A DNA stretch of 64,000 bases, from the NCBI GenBank assembly GCA_934717675.1, contig CAKUYZ010000002.1:62001-126000 (forward strand), given 5' to 3'. The position numbers and the translations under genes are program-made. The notes beneath the pieces were generated by a model. The model was not told the DNA's origin and did no database searches. It worked only from the letters and a program-made list of their open reading frames with translations. How positions within the stretch are numbered: position 1 is the first letter of the stretch; each line of letters begins with the position of its first letter. Positions 26,601 to 34,395 of this stretch are shown piece after piece. Origin of the DNA: an uncultured Bacteroidales bacterium (GTDB taxonomy: Bacteria; Bacteroidota; Bacteroidia; Bacteroidales; Marinilabiliaceae).

Positions 26601-26811
26601 GTTCCCGCGCAACTGGAACTGGATGACGGCCGCGCGCCTCTCCAACATCCGCGTCTACGCCAACGTGCAGAACGTCTACACCTGGACGAAATATAAGGGC
26701 ATGGACCCCGAGATCGGCGCCATGTATGGCGACGCGCTCATGACGGGCTTCGACTATGGCCGCTACCCGTCGCCGCGCATCTTCACTTTCGGCCTCTCGG
26801 CTAGCTTCTAA
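23653..26811 (+). CDS. SusC-like TonB-dependent transporter, xylan locus
   Basis: Outer-membrane channel importing xylan oligosaccharides, working with the SusD lipoprotein as a lid. 1052 aa from the ATG at 23653 (MRKFSGNLAAGL); the frame is open to 23509 but only this start gives a signal peptide (ending AWAQG). Domains: a carboxypeptidase-regulatory-like sandwich (about 27-110, ISGTILDGQGQPVVGA), the SusC linker DDIVVVGYGAMKRSDMTGSV, a plug (about 120-240, with LQGRAAGVSI, IRIRGTNSLN, DVLKDASATAIYGSRAS), and the barrel ending FGLSASF. First gene of the locus; susD follows 35 nt later. Confidence 0.96.
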   Translation: MRKFSGNLAAGLVALLMLLLGQVAWAQGARTISGTILDGQGQPVVGAAVVEAGTTNGTVADIDGKFQLRVNANKIRVSFIGYQNQEVDVTGKTSVDVVMKEDNVELDDIVVVGYGAMKRSDMTGSVVSVGDDAIKKSVVTSVDQVLQGRAAGVSIQANSGQPGASTSIRIRGTNSLNASNQPIFVIDGVVIDAATSDANSNPLSSINPSDIVSMDVLKDASATAIYGSRASNGVIMITTKKGKSGESTITYDGYAGWQEMPVQLDMLNLREYAEHHNARAEKKTGVDASSAFVRPDLLGKGTNWQDELFRKAVMQSHNLSMTGGNDKTTYALSGGYLDQEGIAEGSGFKRVSFRGTVDSEVKKFLRAGANFNFSESKQEVGVDNGVIMSALMQQPTVAVTSADGSFDGPDDVWMPLNPLGLAKLKTNYNRKINFRFGAYVEADIIDGLKLKSEVSADYNFNRDYYYCPDYKFGVLTQDIRTSEWTKTNTRYWSWRNTLTYEKVFADVHNLNVMVGQEMNHSNYEYQFASVNGFSSNTTPDISAGDASTSSAKGYKNDSSISSLFGRVFYSFDDRYLLTATLRRDGSSKFSEDNRWGWFPSAALAWKVSNESFFPEQDVLTNTKLRLGWGQTGNQNVSDWAYMSILSYKTTPWGTGVLTGNTANPDLEWETTDSYNVGLDLSFLSNRIELIADVYYKKTRNLLLQLPLPAFLGSEGYGAASNPWGNVGSLENKGLELTLNTVNIDKHGFSWRTNLVFSLNRNKVKELDSASSTIDKTYQIGSSKYTVTRTVAGKPIGQFWGYKVIGRFDKPEDFFYTDKDGNVRQVALPEGNIIDKNGTFIGDYRYADLNGDGKINNEDCTFIGNPEPKFTYGIGNSFSWKGIDLTVFFSGSYGNDAMNFTRSRIEDPRVNSNILKDALNYAKVEKIDPNGPDDDYRNLHVVGGDSKMAALQVSDANANYTRASDLFVEDASYIRLQNVSLSYTFPRNWNWMTAARLSNIRVYANVQNVYTWTKYKGMDPEIGAMYGDALMTGFDYGRYPSPRIFTFGLSASF

Positions 26812-26846
26812 GTTGTTAATATTAATAACTTAACACTAAATTGACA

Positions 26847-28526
26847 ATGAGAAACGACATATTCATAGGCGCTTTGGCTCTAGGTTCTCTCTCCCTCGCC
26901 GGTTGTGATGACTTCCTGACGAGCGAGAACACCTATCAGGCCAATGAGGACTCCTATTTCGTTGGGGAGGAGCCCGTCGAGAGCGCCATATACCCCCTCT
27001 ACAACTACGTGTGGGCGGGCTTCAACGAGAAGTTCTACTACAGCATTGGCGACGGGCGCGCTAACAACATCACAGCCCGCTGGTCAGACTACATCTACCC
27101 CTACACCAATTTCACCGAGACCAGTCTCAGCCCCGGCCTGAGCGACGCGTGGGGTTCTTTCTACAGCGTGGTGGCCCAGAGCAACAACGCCATAAACAAC
27201 ATCCGCGACAAGGCCACGGGCATCTCTGACGAGTTCCGAGCCGGGTCCGTGGCCGAGTGCCGGTTCATGCGCGGCGTGGCCTACTGGTACATCGCCTCTG
27301 TCTGGGGCAAGGCCATCATTTATGAGAACACCGCAGCCATGGTGAACAACACAGTGGTGCCGGCCAACCGCCGCACGGATGCCATGGAGTTCGCCATCCG
27401 AGACATGGAGTACGCGGCAAAGCACTTGCCCGCCACCGAGCGCGGCGAGGGCCGCGTGAACAAATACGCCGCCTACGGCATGCTCAGCCGCTTCTACCTC
27501 TCCATGGCAGGCCTCACGACCGAGGGGCAGTATGACGGCTCCAACATTGCCACTGACTTTAACCGCGGCCAGAGGAACGAGTATTATCTCGACCTCGCCC
27601 GCAAGGCCGCAAAGAAGTGCATAGAGGAGGGCCCGTACTCCCTTGTCAGCAACTATGGCGACCTCTTCAGCGTGGCCGGGACAAACAACAACTCCGAGAG
27701 CATCTTCCAGCTCCAGTGGCTCAAGGGCTCCACTTCCGCCATCGGCGGCTGCGCCAACCCCATGCCGGCGTTCTTCAGCTGGAGCACCATGGTGGGCGAG
27801 GTCAACTGGGGCGGCGCCACCTACGCCAGCTACGACCTGGTCCGCACCTACGACCCGAAAGACCGGATCCGCCGCCACTACACCATCGCCACGGTGGGCG
27901 AGTCCTACCCCAATCTCAACAAGAAGAACGGCGGCTACACCTACAACGAGACCGAGACGGGCTATGACAACAAGTGCGGCGTGGTCAAATACGTCATCGG
28001 CAAGATTGATGACAACGGGCAGAGCTACCAGCAAAGCTCTGGCCTCAACACCTACATGATGCGCCTCCCCGAGGTTTATTTCAACTATGCCGAGGCATGC
28101 ATGGGCAATAACGAGTTCCTCAAAGACGCCGAGCCGCTCAGCTACCTCAACAAGGTGCGCCAGCGCGCCGGCATGCCGGACATCACGAGGCTAGACTACG
28201 AGACGCTCGCCTATGAGCGCCGCATTGAGTTGGCGTTCGAGGGCCAATATTGGTATGACCTGCTTCGCCGCTCCTACTATAAGGAGAGCGAGGTGGTGAA
28301 CTACCTCAACAGCCAGGAGCGCAATGCGGGCTACGAGTGGAACGAGGCCGAGGCCTGCCAATATGAGAAGACGGCCGACGGCACGGGAGTCTCCGTGGCC
28401 ACCGAGGCGCGTCTCCTGTTGCCCATCTCTGACGTCGACGCGGGCCGAGACCCGCTCCTGAACCAGGAGCCCGTGGCATACAACTTCGGCGAGCGCGAGG
28501 TGGACGAGGCCACACTCTTCGATTAG
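26847..28526 (+). CDS. SusD-like surface glycan-binding lipoprotein, xylan locus
   Basis: 559 aa from the ATG at 26847 (a TTG two codons earlier is possible). The lipobox SLAGC predicts lipidation and surface display with DDF after the Cys. SusD features include the early YPLYNYV helix, the RFMRGVAYWYIASVWGKA region of the TPR-like core, the NNSESIFQLQW segment, and the C-terminal LDYETLAYERRIELAFEGQYWYDLLRR signature of the family. It caps the SusC barrel and delivers oligosaccharides. A short AT-rich palindrome lies in the susC-susD gap. Confidence 0.96.
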   Translation: MRNDIFIGALALGSLSLAGCDDFLTSENTYQANEDSYFVGEEPVESAIYPLYNYVWAGFNEKFYYSIGDGRANNITARWSDYIYPYTNFTETSLSPGLSDAWGSFYSVVAQSNNAINNIRDKATGISDEFRAGSVAECRFMRGVAYWYIASVWGKAIIYENTAAMVNNTVVPANRRTDAMEFAIRDMEYAAKHLPATERGEGRVNKYAAYGMLSRFYLSMAGLTTEGQYDGSNIATDFNRGQRNEYYLDLARKAAKKCIEEGPYSLVSNYGDLFSVAGTNNNSESIFQLQWLKGSTSAIGGCANPMPAFFSWSTMVGEVNWGGATYASYDLVRTYDPKDRIRRHYTIATVGESYPNLNKKNGGYTYNETETGYDNKCGVVKYVIGKIDDNGQSYQQSSGLNTYMMRLPEVYFNYAEACMGNNEFLKDAEPLSYLNKVRQRAGMPDITRLDYETLAYERRIELAFEGQYWYDLLRRSYYKESEVVNYLNSQERNAGYEWNEAEACQYEKTADGTGVSVATEARLLLPISDVDAGRDPLLNQEPVAYNFGEREVDEATLFD

Positions 28527-28577
28527 CGGGCCGCGAGCCTGATCTCTTTTGGCTTTTAACCAGAAAAACAAGAAACG

Positions 28578-30032
28578 ATGAAAGCATTAAAATATATCTG
28601 CCTGTCGGGTCTCATGCTCTCCGCGGCGGCCTTCACGGGCTGCGAGGAGGAAGACGACTACTTCGACTCCGACGCGCAGAAGAAAAGCATAGTGGTGGAG
28701 AAGGTCTACTTGGAGAATGCCGAGAGCAAGACCCCGGACCGCGATATAACCGGCACCTTCGCCCGAGTGGGGCAGCTGATCCGCCTCGAGGGCTCTGGCT
28801 TCTATGGCATGAAGAAGGTCTACATCAACGGCTACGACACTTACTTCAACCGCGCCTATGTGTCTGACAACTCGATGCTCGTCACCATCAACAAAAACAC
28901 GCCAGTGGTCAACGCCGACCCCGCCGAGCGCAACAAGATCCGCCTTGTCAAGGACAAGGCCGAGTTTACGTTTGACAATCTTGTCATCCGCGCCGCCAGC
29001 CCAACGGTTGAGAAACTCAGCTGCACCATGCCGCAGCCTGGCGAGAAGGTGACGGTCTATGGCGCCAACCTTCAGGAGACCACCAAGGTCACCCTGCCTG
29101 GCGGCGTCGAGGTCACTGAGGGCATAGAGTCTGACAATGAAGACGGCGAGTGGTTCAGCTTCGTGATGCCCGAGGGAGTCACAGATGGCGGAATCCTCTC
29201 TTTTGAGTGCGCCAACGGCGTGGGCAAGACTCCGGCCTACTTCAACTACACCAAGGGCCTCATCCTCAACTTCGACGGCGTGGGCAAGCAAGGCTTCTGG
29301 GGCGGCAAGGATGACGATGGCAACATCAAGGCCGGAGCGTCAATGGTCTATGACACTGACCTTGTCGACGATCCTGCTGGCTCAGGACGAGGCCTGTGCC
29401 TGCCCCTCATCCCGCAGCGTCTGCTTGACGAGGGCGGCATTGCCTCCGGCAAGCCCAGGGCCTCGGAGTGCTGGACGGCCGGCAATGACGAGCCGACCGA
29501 CGACTGGAGCCGATTCTTTGACATCATCCCGGCCGAGACGTCGACCAACGAAATCGCCATCCAGTTTGACATCTATTGCCCGCAGGAGTGGACGGGCACG
29601 GGCTACATTGAGCTCTGCCTCATCAACAACTTCAACTTCGCCGGCATAGGCTCTGACGATGACAACGAGGCTAGCATGGCGGCCTACTGCGTACCCTGGA
29701 TAAAGGGCGGCGAGATAGTGCCTTTCAAAAACGATGGCTGGCAGACGGTCACCGTGCCGTTCTCCAGCATCCTGGCCGACGGCAAGCGTCCGTCGGAGTC
29801 CAACACCTTTGGCGGTTTCTTCGAGAAGACGTTCCAAGACGTGGTGGACGCGCGCAACAGCGCCTCGTACCGAAACTTCGGCATGGGCTTCGTCAACACG
29901 GACTTCTCTTATGATGGCGTGGATGTCGTCTCGGACAAGTTCACTGGCCCGAGCGTCTTCGTTGACAACTGGCGCATCGTGCCCATCAAGGCGGAGAAAG
30001 TGTCTGACTACCCGGAGGACGACGAGGACTGA
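28578..30032 (+). CDS. Surface glycan-binding protein (IPT/TIG-type lipoprotein)
   Basis: 484 aa lipoprotein (lipobox FTGC, then acidic EEEDD, the usual surface-export context). The N-terminal half looks like tandem immunoglobulin-like IPT/TIG repeats (about 40-135 and 140-225: VGQLIRLEGSGFYGMKKVYING and GEKVTVYGANLQ). The C-terminal half is a beta-sandwich (about 230-470) rich in Trp and Asp that probably binds glycan. No catalytic motif is seen. Its place right after susCD and before a GH10 is that of the xylan-binding surface protein in Bacteroides and Prevotella xylan loci. Binding specificity is inferred from context. Confidence 0.82.
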   Translation: MKALKYICLSGLMLSAAAFTGCEEEDDYFDSDAQKKSIVVEKVYLENAESKTPDRDITGTFARVGQLIRLEGSGFYGMKKVYINGYDTYFNRAYVSDNSMLVTINKNTPVVNADPAERNKIRLVKDKAEFTFDNLVIRAASPTVEKLSCTMPQPGEKVTVYGANLQETTKVTLPGGVEVTEGIESDNEDGEWFSFVMPEGVTDGGILSFECANGVGKTPAYFNYTKGLILNFDGVGKQGFWGGKDDDGNIKAGASMVYDTDLVDDPAGSGRGLCLPLIPQRLLDEGGIASGKPRASECWTAGNDEPTDDWSRFFDIIPAETSTNEIAIQFDIYCPQEWTGTGYIELCLINNFNFAGIGSDDDNEASMAAYCVPWIKGGEIVPFKNDGWQTVTVPFSSILADGKRPSESNTFGGFFEKTFQDVVDARNSASYRNFGMGFVNTDFSYDGVDVVSDKFTGPSVFVDNWRIVPIKAEKVSDYPEDDED

Positions 30033-30051
30033 CAAGCAAAAGAGGCCAAGA

Positions 30052-30076
30052 GCGGCGCGGCGATGACCCGCGCCGC
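30052..30076 (+). other. Intercistronic hairpin between binding protein and GH10
   Basis: GCGGCGCGG pairs perfectly with CCGCGCCGC around a 7-nt loop, and no T-run follows. It may protect the 3' end of the susCD-binding-protein mRNA or partly stop transcription, so that the enzyme is made at lower level. Confidence 0.55.
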
Positions 30077-30110
30077 GAGCCTCAAAACGTAACTTTAGAC
30101 TGACTATCTT

Positions 30111-32495
30111 ATGAAACGCAATAAAATAATCTTCCCTCTCGCGGCTTTGGCGGTTCTCTGCGCGGCCTGTGATGACGACAAGATGGACTGGGGGACGCCC
30201 GAAGGCCAGAACCCAATCTCCGGCACGGACGCCATACCGCTCTCCGTCAAGGAGCAGATCAACAACTACGACTACCTCAAGAACTACGTCGAGGCCTATC
30301 GAAGCCGCGTGGGGGCGCAGTTCGTCTTGGGCCTGGGCATGGGGGCCGCCAACTATCTTGATGACGACACCTATAAACGCGTGGCCGATGAGAACTTCCA
30401 GATGTACACCCTCGGCAATGCCATGAAACAGGGCGTCATGGTCAAGAACGACGGTTCGATAGATTTCTCCACCGTCGATAAGTTCCTTGTCACCCTCCCT
30501 GCCGATGGCAAAGTCTACGGCCACAACTTCATCTGGCACACTCAGCAAAACCAGTCATATCTCAAGAGCCTCATCGCCCCGGAGATGGTCATTGAGGCAG
30601 AAGGTGACATTGCCAACATGCTTGCGGGCGACGCGTCCGACTTCAACGGCGGCACCACAGGCGGGTGGGGCAGCTGGGGCTCCGGCAAGGAGTCGGCCGA
30701 AGTGGTAGATGGCGGCGTGGACGAAACCAAGTGCCTCAACCTTGTCAACAAGGGAGACGGCAACGCTTGGGAGGCGCAGTGCGCCTACACCTTTGGCGAG
30801 ATGCTCAAGAAAGACGTGACCTACGTCATCAAGTTCCAGGCGCGTGTCGAGGCCGGAGCCGGCGAGCTTCAGTTCCAATACCAGAACAGCTCGACCTACG
30901 GCAGCCAGGGCGGCTACAACACCTTTACCGTAGGAAGTGACTGGACCACGTGCCAGTATGAGTTCACCATAACTGACTATGACGACGTGGACCGCATAAT
31001 CCTCAACTTCGGCAAGGTCGGCGGCTCATATCTCATTGACAACATCGAGTTTGGCGAGAAGCAGGAAGACCCGATGACCAACGTGCTGGCGGGCGACGAC
31101 AGCAACTTCGACGGAGGCACGAAGGGCAAATGGGGCAGCTGGGGCAACGACTCCTCTTCTGACGTGAGCGAGAGCGGAGCGGGCCATTCTGGAGACTACT
31201 GCATGGTCTTGACCAACCCCAAAGACGGGTCGGACTACTATGTGGCGCAGGCCGCCTACACCTTCGACGAGCCTTTCGTGGAGGGCGAGACCTACGTGAT
31301 GCAGTTCTACGCCAAGGCCGAAATGGCTGGGGCTTCCGTTCAGTTCTGCGTGCAGAACTCCTCTGACTACTCTGGCGAGGGCTACAAGAGCTACGACCTC
31401 GGCACCGATTGGACACTCATTGAGCACGAATACACATGCTCAAAAGAGGGCATGAACCGAATCCTCATCAACTTCGGTAAGTTCGCCACCAAGTTCTACA
31501 TTGACGATGTCAAGTGGGGCGTGAAGAAATCCGCAAACAAGTCGCTCAAAGCCACTAAGATATATTACGTGCTCAAGACTCCCGAGCAGAAATACGAGGC
31601 TCTGGACAACGCCATGGAGGCCTGGATAAAGGGCATGTTCGAGCACATCAATGGCGATCAGCGTTTCGTGGCGTGGGACGTCATCAACGAGGCCATCAAC
31701 GATGGTGGCGGCCGACGCGGCATTAACGGCGTCTTCGGGGGCACCTGGACGGACGATGACGTGACCTATTATGACGAGGAGCCAACAGAAACGGAGCAAG
31801 ACGGACTCAGTCTCAACTGGGCATCCGGCACGGGCAACCAGCACTTCTACTGGGGCTACTATATGGGTATGGACTATGCCGTCAAGGCCTTCCAATACGC
31901 ACGCAAGTATGCCGATGAGAACGGCCTCTCCGGCCTCAAGCTCTTCTACAACGACTATAACTTGGAGACCAACCCCACCAAGCTGGCCGAGGCCATCTCT
32001 TTCGTCAACGACATTGACGCGGCCAACGGCTCACCCATTGTCGATGGCATCGGAACCCAGATGCACGTGCAGAGCGGAATAGCCCGAGCCGACATAGACA
32101 ACATGTTCAAGACCCTGGCCGCCACGGGCAAACTGATCCGCGTGACTGAGCTAGACGTGGCCACGGGCAGCTCGGCTCCAAGCTCGGCTCAGCAAGAGGC
32201 GCAGGCCAAGACCTATCAAGACATCTTCGAGAGCTACATTGAGAACGTGCCGGAGGCTCAGCGCAGCGGCATCACCATCTGGACTCTCTCCGATGCCGAG
32301 GAGGAGCACGAATATTGGCTCAATGGCGACGCCCCTAACCTCTTCGATGCCAATCTGGCTCGCAAGTGGGCCTACAAAGGTGTGTGCGACGCCATTGCCG
32401 GCGAAGACATCGGGGCCAAGCTCTCCGGAGACAAGTGGAAGGACAAGAACTACTCCGATCGCACAGACAGCGAGGAGGAGGATGCCGAGAACTAG
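30111..32495 (+). CDS. GH10 endo-beta-1,4-xylanase with two carbohydrate-binding modules inserted in the catalytic domain
   Basis: 794 aa lipoprotein (lipobox CAAC, then DDDK), expected on the cell surface. The GH10 barrel begins at about residue 40 and is interrupted after YGHNFIWHTQQ by two tandem beta-sandwich modules of the CBM4/9/22 type (about 170-320 and 325-470; paired openings LAGDASDF and LAGDDSNF). The barrel resumes near 480. The acid/base is Glu527 in WDVINEAI and the nucleophile Glu680 in VTELDV. This inserted-module design is known in large Bacteroides/Prevotella xylan loci, in the same position after the surface binding protein. It ends with an acidic tail and is followed by a terminator. 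Confidence 0.94.
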   Translation: MKRNKIIFPLAALAVLCAACDDDKMDWGTPEGQNPISGTDAIPLSVKEQINNYDYLKNYVEAYRSRVGAQFVLGLGMGAANYLDDDTYKRVADENFQMYTLGNAMKQGVMVKNDGSIDFSTVDKFLVTLPADGKVYGHNFIWHTQQNQSYLKSLIAPEMVIEAEGDIANMLAGDASDFNGGTTGGWGSWGSGKESAEVVDGGVDETKCLNLVNKGDGNAWEAQCAYTFGEMLKKDVTYVIKFQARVEAGAGELQFQYQNSSTYGSQGGYNTFTVGSDWTTCQYEFTITDYDDVDRIILNFGKVGGSYLIDNIEFGEKQEDPMTNVLAGDDSNFDGGTKGKWGSWGNDSSSDVSESGAGHSGDYCMVLTNPKDGSDYYVAQAAYTFDEPFVEGETYVMQFYAKAEMAGASVQFCVQNSSDYSGEGYKSYDLGTDWTLIEHEYTCSKEGMNRILINFGKFATKFYIDDVKWGVKKSANKSLKATKIYYVLKTPEQKYEALDNAMEAWIKGMFEHINGDQRFVAWDVINEAINDGGGRRGINGVFGGTWTDDDVTYYDEEPTETEQDGLSLNWASGTGNQHFYWGYYMGMDYAVKAFQYARKYADENGLSGLKLFYNDYNLETNPTKLAEAISFVNDIDAANGSPIVDGIGTQMHVQSGIARADIDNMFKTLAATGKLIRVTELDVATGSSAPSSAQQEAQAKTYQDIFESYIENVPEAQRSGITIWTLSDAEEEHEYWLNGDAPNLFDANLARKWAYKGVCDAIAGEDIGAKLSGDKWKDKNYSDRTDSEEEDAEN

Positions 32496-32526
32496 TCGGG
32501 AAGCTCAAGGTTAAACAATAGTTAAC

Positions 32527-32565
32527 GGCCGCCCTGTCATAATTTGGCGGGGCGGCCTTATTTTT
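32527..32565 (+). terminator. Terminator after the surface GH10 gene
   Basis: GGCCGCCC (32527-32534) pairs with GGGCGGCC (32550-32557), followed by TTATTTTT. It divides the xylan locus into two transcription units. Confidence 0.85.
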
Positions 32566-32672
32566 GTCACATTTACCCCTTTGGGTTTCAGTCCTGTTAG
32601 CCTGAGTCCGAACTTCTAAGAGCCGAAGAATTATTTGGACGCAAAAGATTATATTCCTTTGCAGAAATTAAT

Positions 32673-32708
32673 TATCTTTGGCCTATAAAGCGAACAGAAC
32701 AGAACGGA
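32673..32708 (+). promoter_or_regulatory. Promoter of the second xylan operon with motif copy 3
   Basis: TATCTTTG (32673-32680) fully matches TAnnTTTG. Nine bases later lies GCGAACAGAACAGAACGGA (32690-32708), matching the two motifs ahead of susC. The ATG of the GH35-type gene follows at 32713. No clear -33 TTTG is present, which fits an activator-dependent promoter. Confidence 0.6.
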
Positions 32709-32712
32709 TAAT

Positions 32713-34395
32713 ATGAAAATCACACTCATTGCCGCGCTTGCCACGTCACTGTGGCTGCTGTCCGCCGATGCCGTGTCGCAATGCCGCGTCGTCGGGAGTG
32801 GGGCGGATCGCCAACTCCTGGTAGATGGCAAGCCATATATCATCTTGGGCGGAGAGCTGGGAAATTCCACAGCGTCATCAGAGGCCGATGTTGAACGTCT
32901 TTTCCCGAAACTGGCGCGCATGGGACTCAACACCGTGCTCGTCCCCGCGTATTGGGATTTGCTTCAGCCGTCTGAAGACGAGTTCGACTTCACCCTCACC
33001 GACGCGGCCATCCGCGAGGCTCGGGCCAACGGGCTGAAGGTCGTCTTCCTATGGTTCGGGGCTTGGAAAAACTCCATGAGCTGCTACGCCCCTGAGTGGT
33101 TCAAGCGAGACGTGCGCAAATATCCGCGCGCCCAGACGCACTCGGGTAAACCTCTGGAGATTGCCAGCGCGTTCTCCGAGGCCGTCTTTAAGGCCGACAG
33201 CCGCGCCTTCGACGCCCTCGTGTCCCACATTGTCGAGACCGACACGGCCCACACTGTCATAATGCTCCAGATCGAGAACGAGATTGGGATGCTCGAGGAC
33301 GCCCGCGACTTCTCGCCAGCCGCCTCTCGCCTCTATGAGGCGGCAGTGCCCAAGAGGCTCATTGACTATATGAAGACCCACAAGGCGGACTTGCAGCAGG
33401 GGCTTATGGACTTGTGGCGGGCCAACGGGACCAAGACCTCCGGCACGTGGGCCCAGGTCTTCGGCTCCGATGACTATGGGCAGGAGGTCTTTATGGCCTA
33501 CCACTACGCCTCCTATGTCGGGCGGATGGCCGAGGTGGCGCGCCGGCGGACCGACATGCCGCTCTACGTCAACGCGGCCCTCAACAGCAGGGGGCGCAGG
33601 CCGGGGCAATATCCGTCGGCCGGGCCTTTGGCGCACCTGATGGATGTGTGGCGATGCGCCGCGCCGCAGGTAGATTTCTTCTCGCCAGACATATATGACG
33701 CCGGCTTCGCCTCTTGGGCCGCTAGCTACGCCACGGGCGGCAACGCCCTGTTCATCCCCGAGGTGCGCCTCTGCGAAGACAACGGGGCGCAAGCCTTTTA
33801 CGCCATTGGGCAGCACAAGGCGTTGGGCGTGAGCCCTTTCTCCATAGAGAATGGGCGTGAGGGCGGCAAGTTGAGCAAAGCCTACGCGGCTCTCTCCTCG
33901 CTCGTGCCTCTCTTGGCCCGGGGCGGCGAGCGTTGCGGCGTATATTTTGAGAAGGCAGATGACGAGGCCCGTTGGCAGGCCGACGGCGTGGATGTCACGG
34001 CGCGCCACTTTTTCACCTTGCCGTGGGACTCCCGCGCCACCGATGGCTCCGTGTGGCCGGCCGCGGGAGCCTTGGTGCTCAGGCTCGCCCCTATGGAATA
34101 TGTGGTGGCTGGCTCCGGCGTGGTGCTGACGTTTGCCGGGCGGGGCGAGGCCGCCGCCGCGGCCCCGCTTGGCGAAGATGGTTTCGCCCTGGCGGGAGGC
34201 GCGGAAGCGGCGCAAAGACAGTGGACGGCAGGCAAGAGGGTAGGCATTGCCTACGTTGACGAGGTGGAGCCTCGACCCGATGGCACACTGCGCAGGCTAC
34301 GCCGCCTAAATGGCGATGAGGACCACCAGGGGCGGCACGTCCGCATAGGGGTGGACGGTTTTCAAGTCCTTCACGTGAAACTATATGAATATTAA
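32713..34395 (+). CDS. GH35-like glycosidase with DUF5597 C-terminus
   Basis: 560 aa with a signal peptide (about 1-22). The catalytic TIM barrel shows the GH35/clan-A pattern: GGELGNSTAS near the start, acid/base Glu190 in LQIENEIG, and nucleophile Glu350 in LFIPEVR. The region from about 380 fits DUF5597, found fused to such barrels in Bacteroidota xylan and pectin loci. The activity is probably beta-galactosidase or a related exo-glycosidase acting on xylan side chains, in the periplasm; the sugar specificity is inferred. Its stop codon overlaps the next start (TAATG). Confidence 0.85.
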   Translation: MKITLIAALATSLWLLSADAVSQCRVVGSGADRQLLVDGKPYIILGGELGNSTASSEADVERLFPKLARMGLNTVLVPAYWDLLQPSEDEFDFTLTDAAIREARANGLKVVFLWFGAWKNSMSCYAPEWFKRDVRKYPRAQTHSGKPLEIASAFSEAVFKADSRAFDALVSHIVETDTAHTVIMLQIENEIGMLEDARDFSPAASRLYEAAVPKRLIDYMKTHKADLQQGLMDLWRANGTKTSGTWAQVFGSDDYGQEVFMAYHYASYVGRMAEVARRRTDMPLYVNAALNSRGRRPGQYPSAGPLAHLMDVWRCAAPQVDFFSPDIYDAGFASWAASYATGGNALFIPEVRLCEDNGAQAFYAIGQHKALGVSPFSIENGREGGKLSKAYAALSSLVPLLARGGERCGVYFEKADDEARWQADGVDVTARHFFTLPWDSRATDGSVWPAAGALVLRLAPMEYVVAGSGVVLTFAGRGEAAAAAPLGEDGFALAGGAEAAQRQWTAGKRVGIAYVDEVEPRPDGTLRRLRRLNGDEDHQGRHVRIGVDGFQVLHVKLYEY

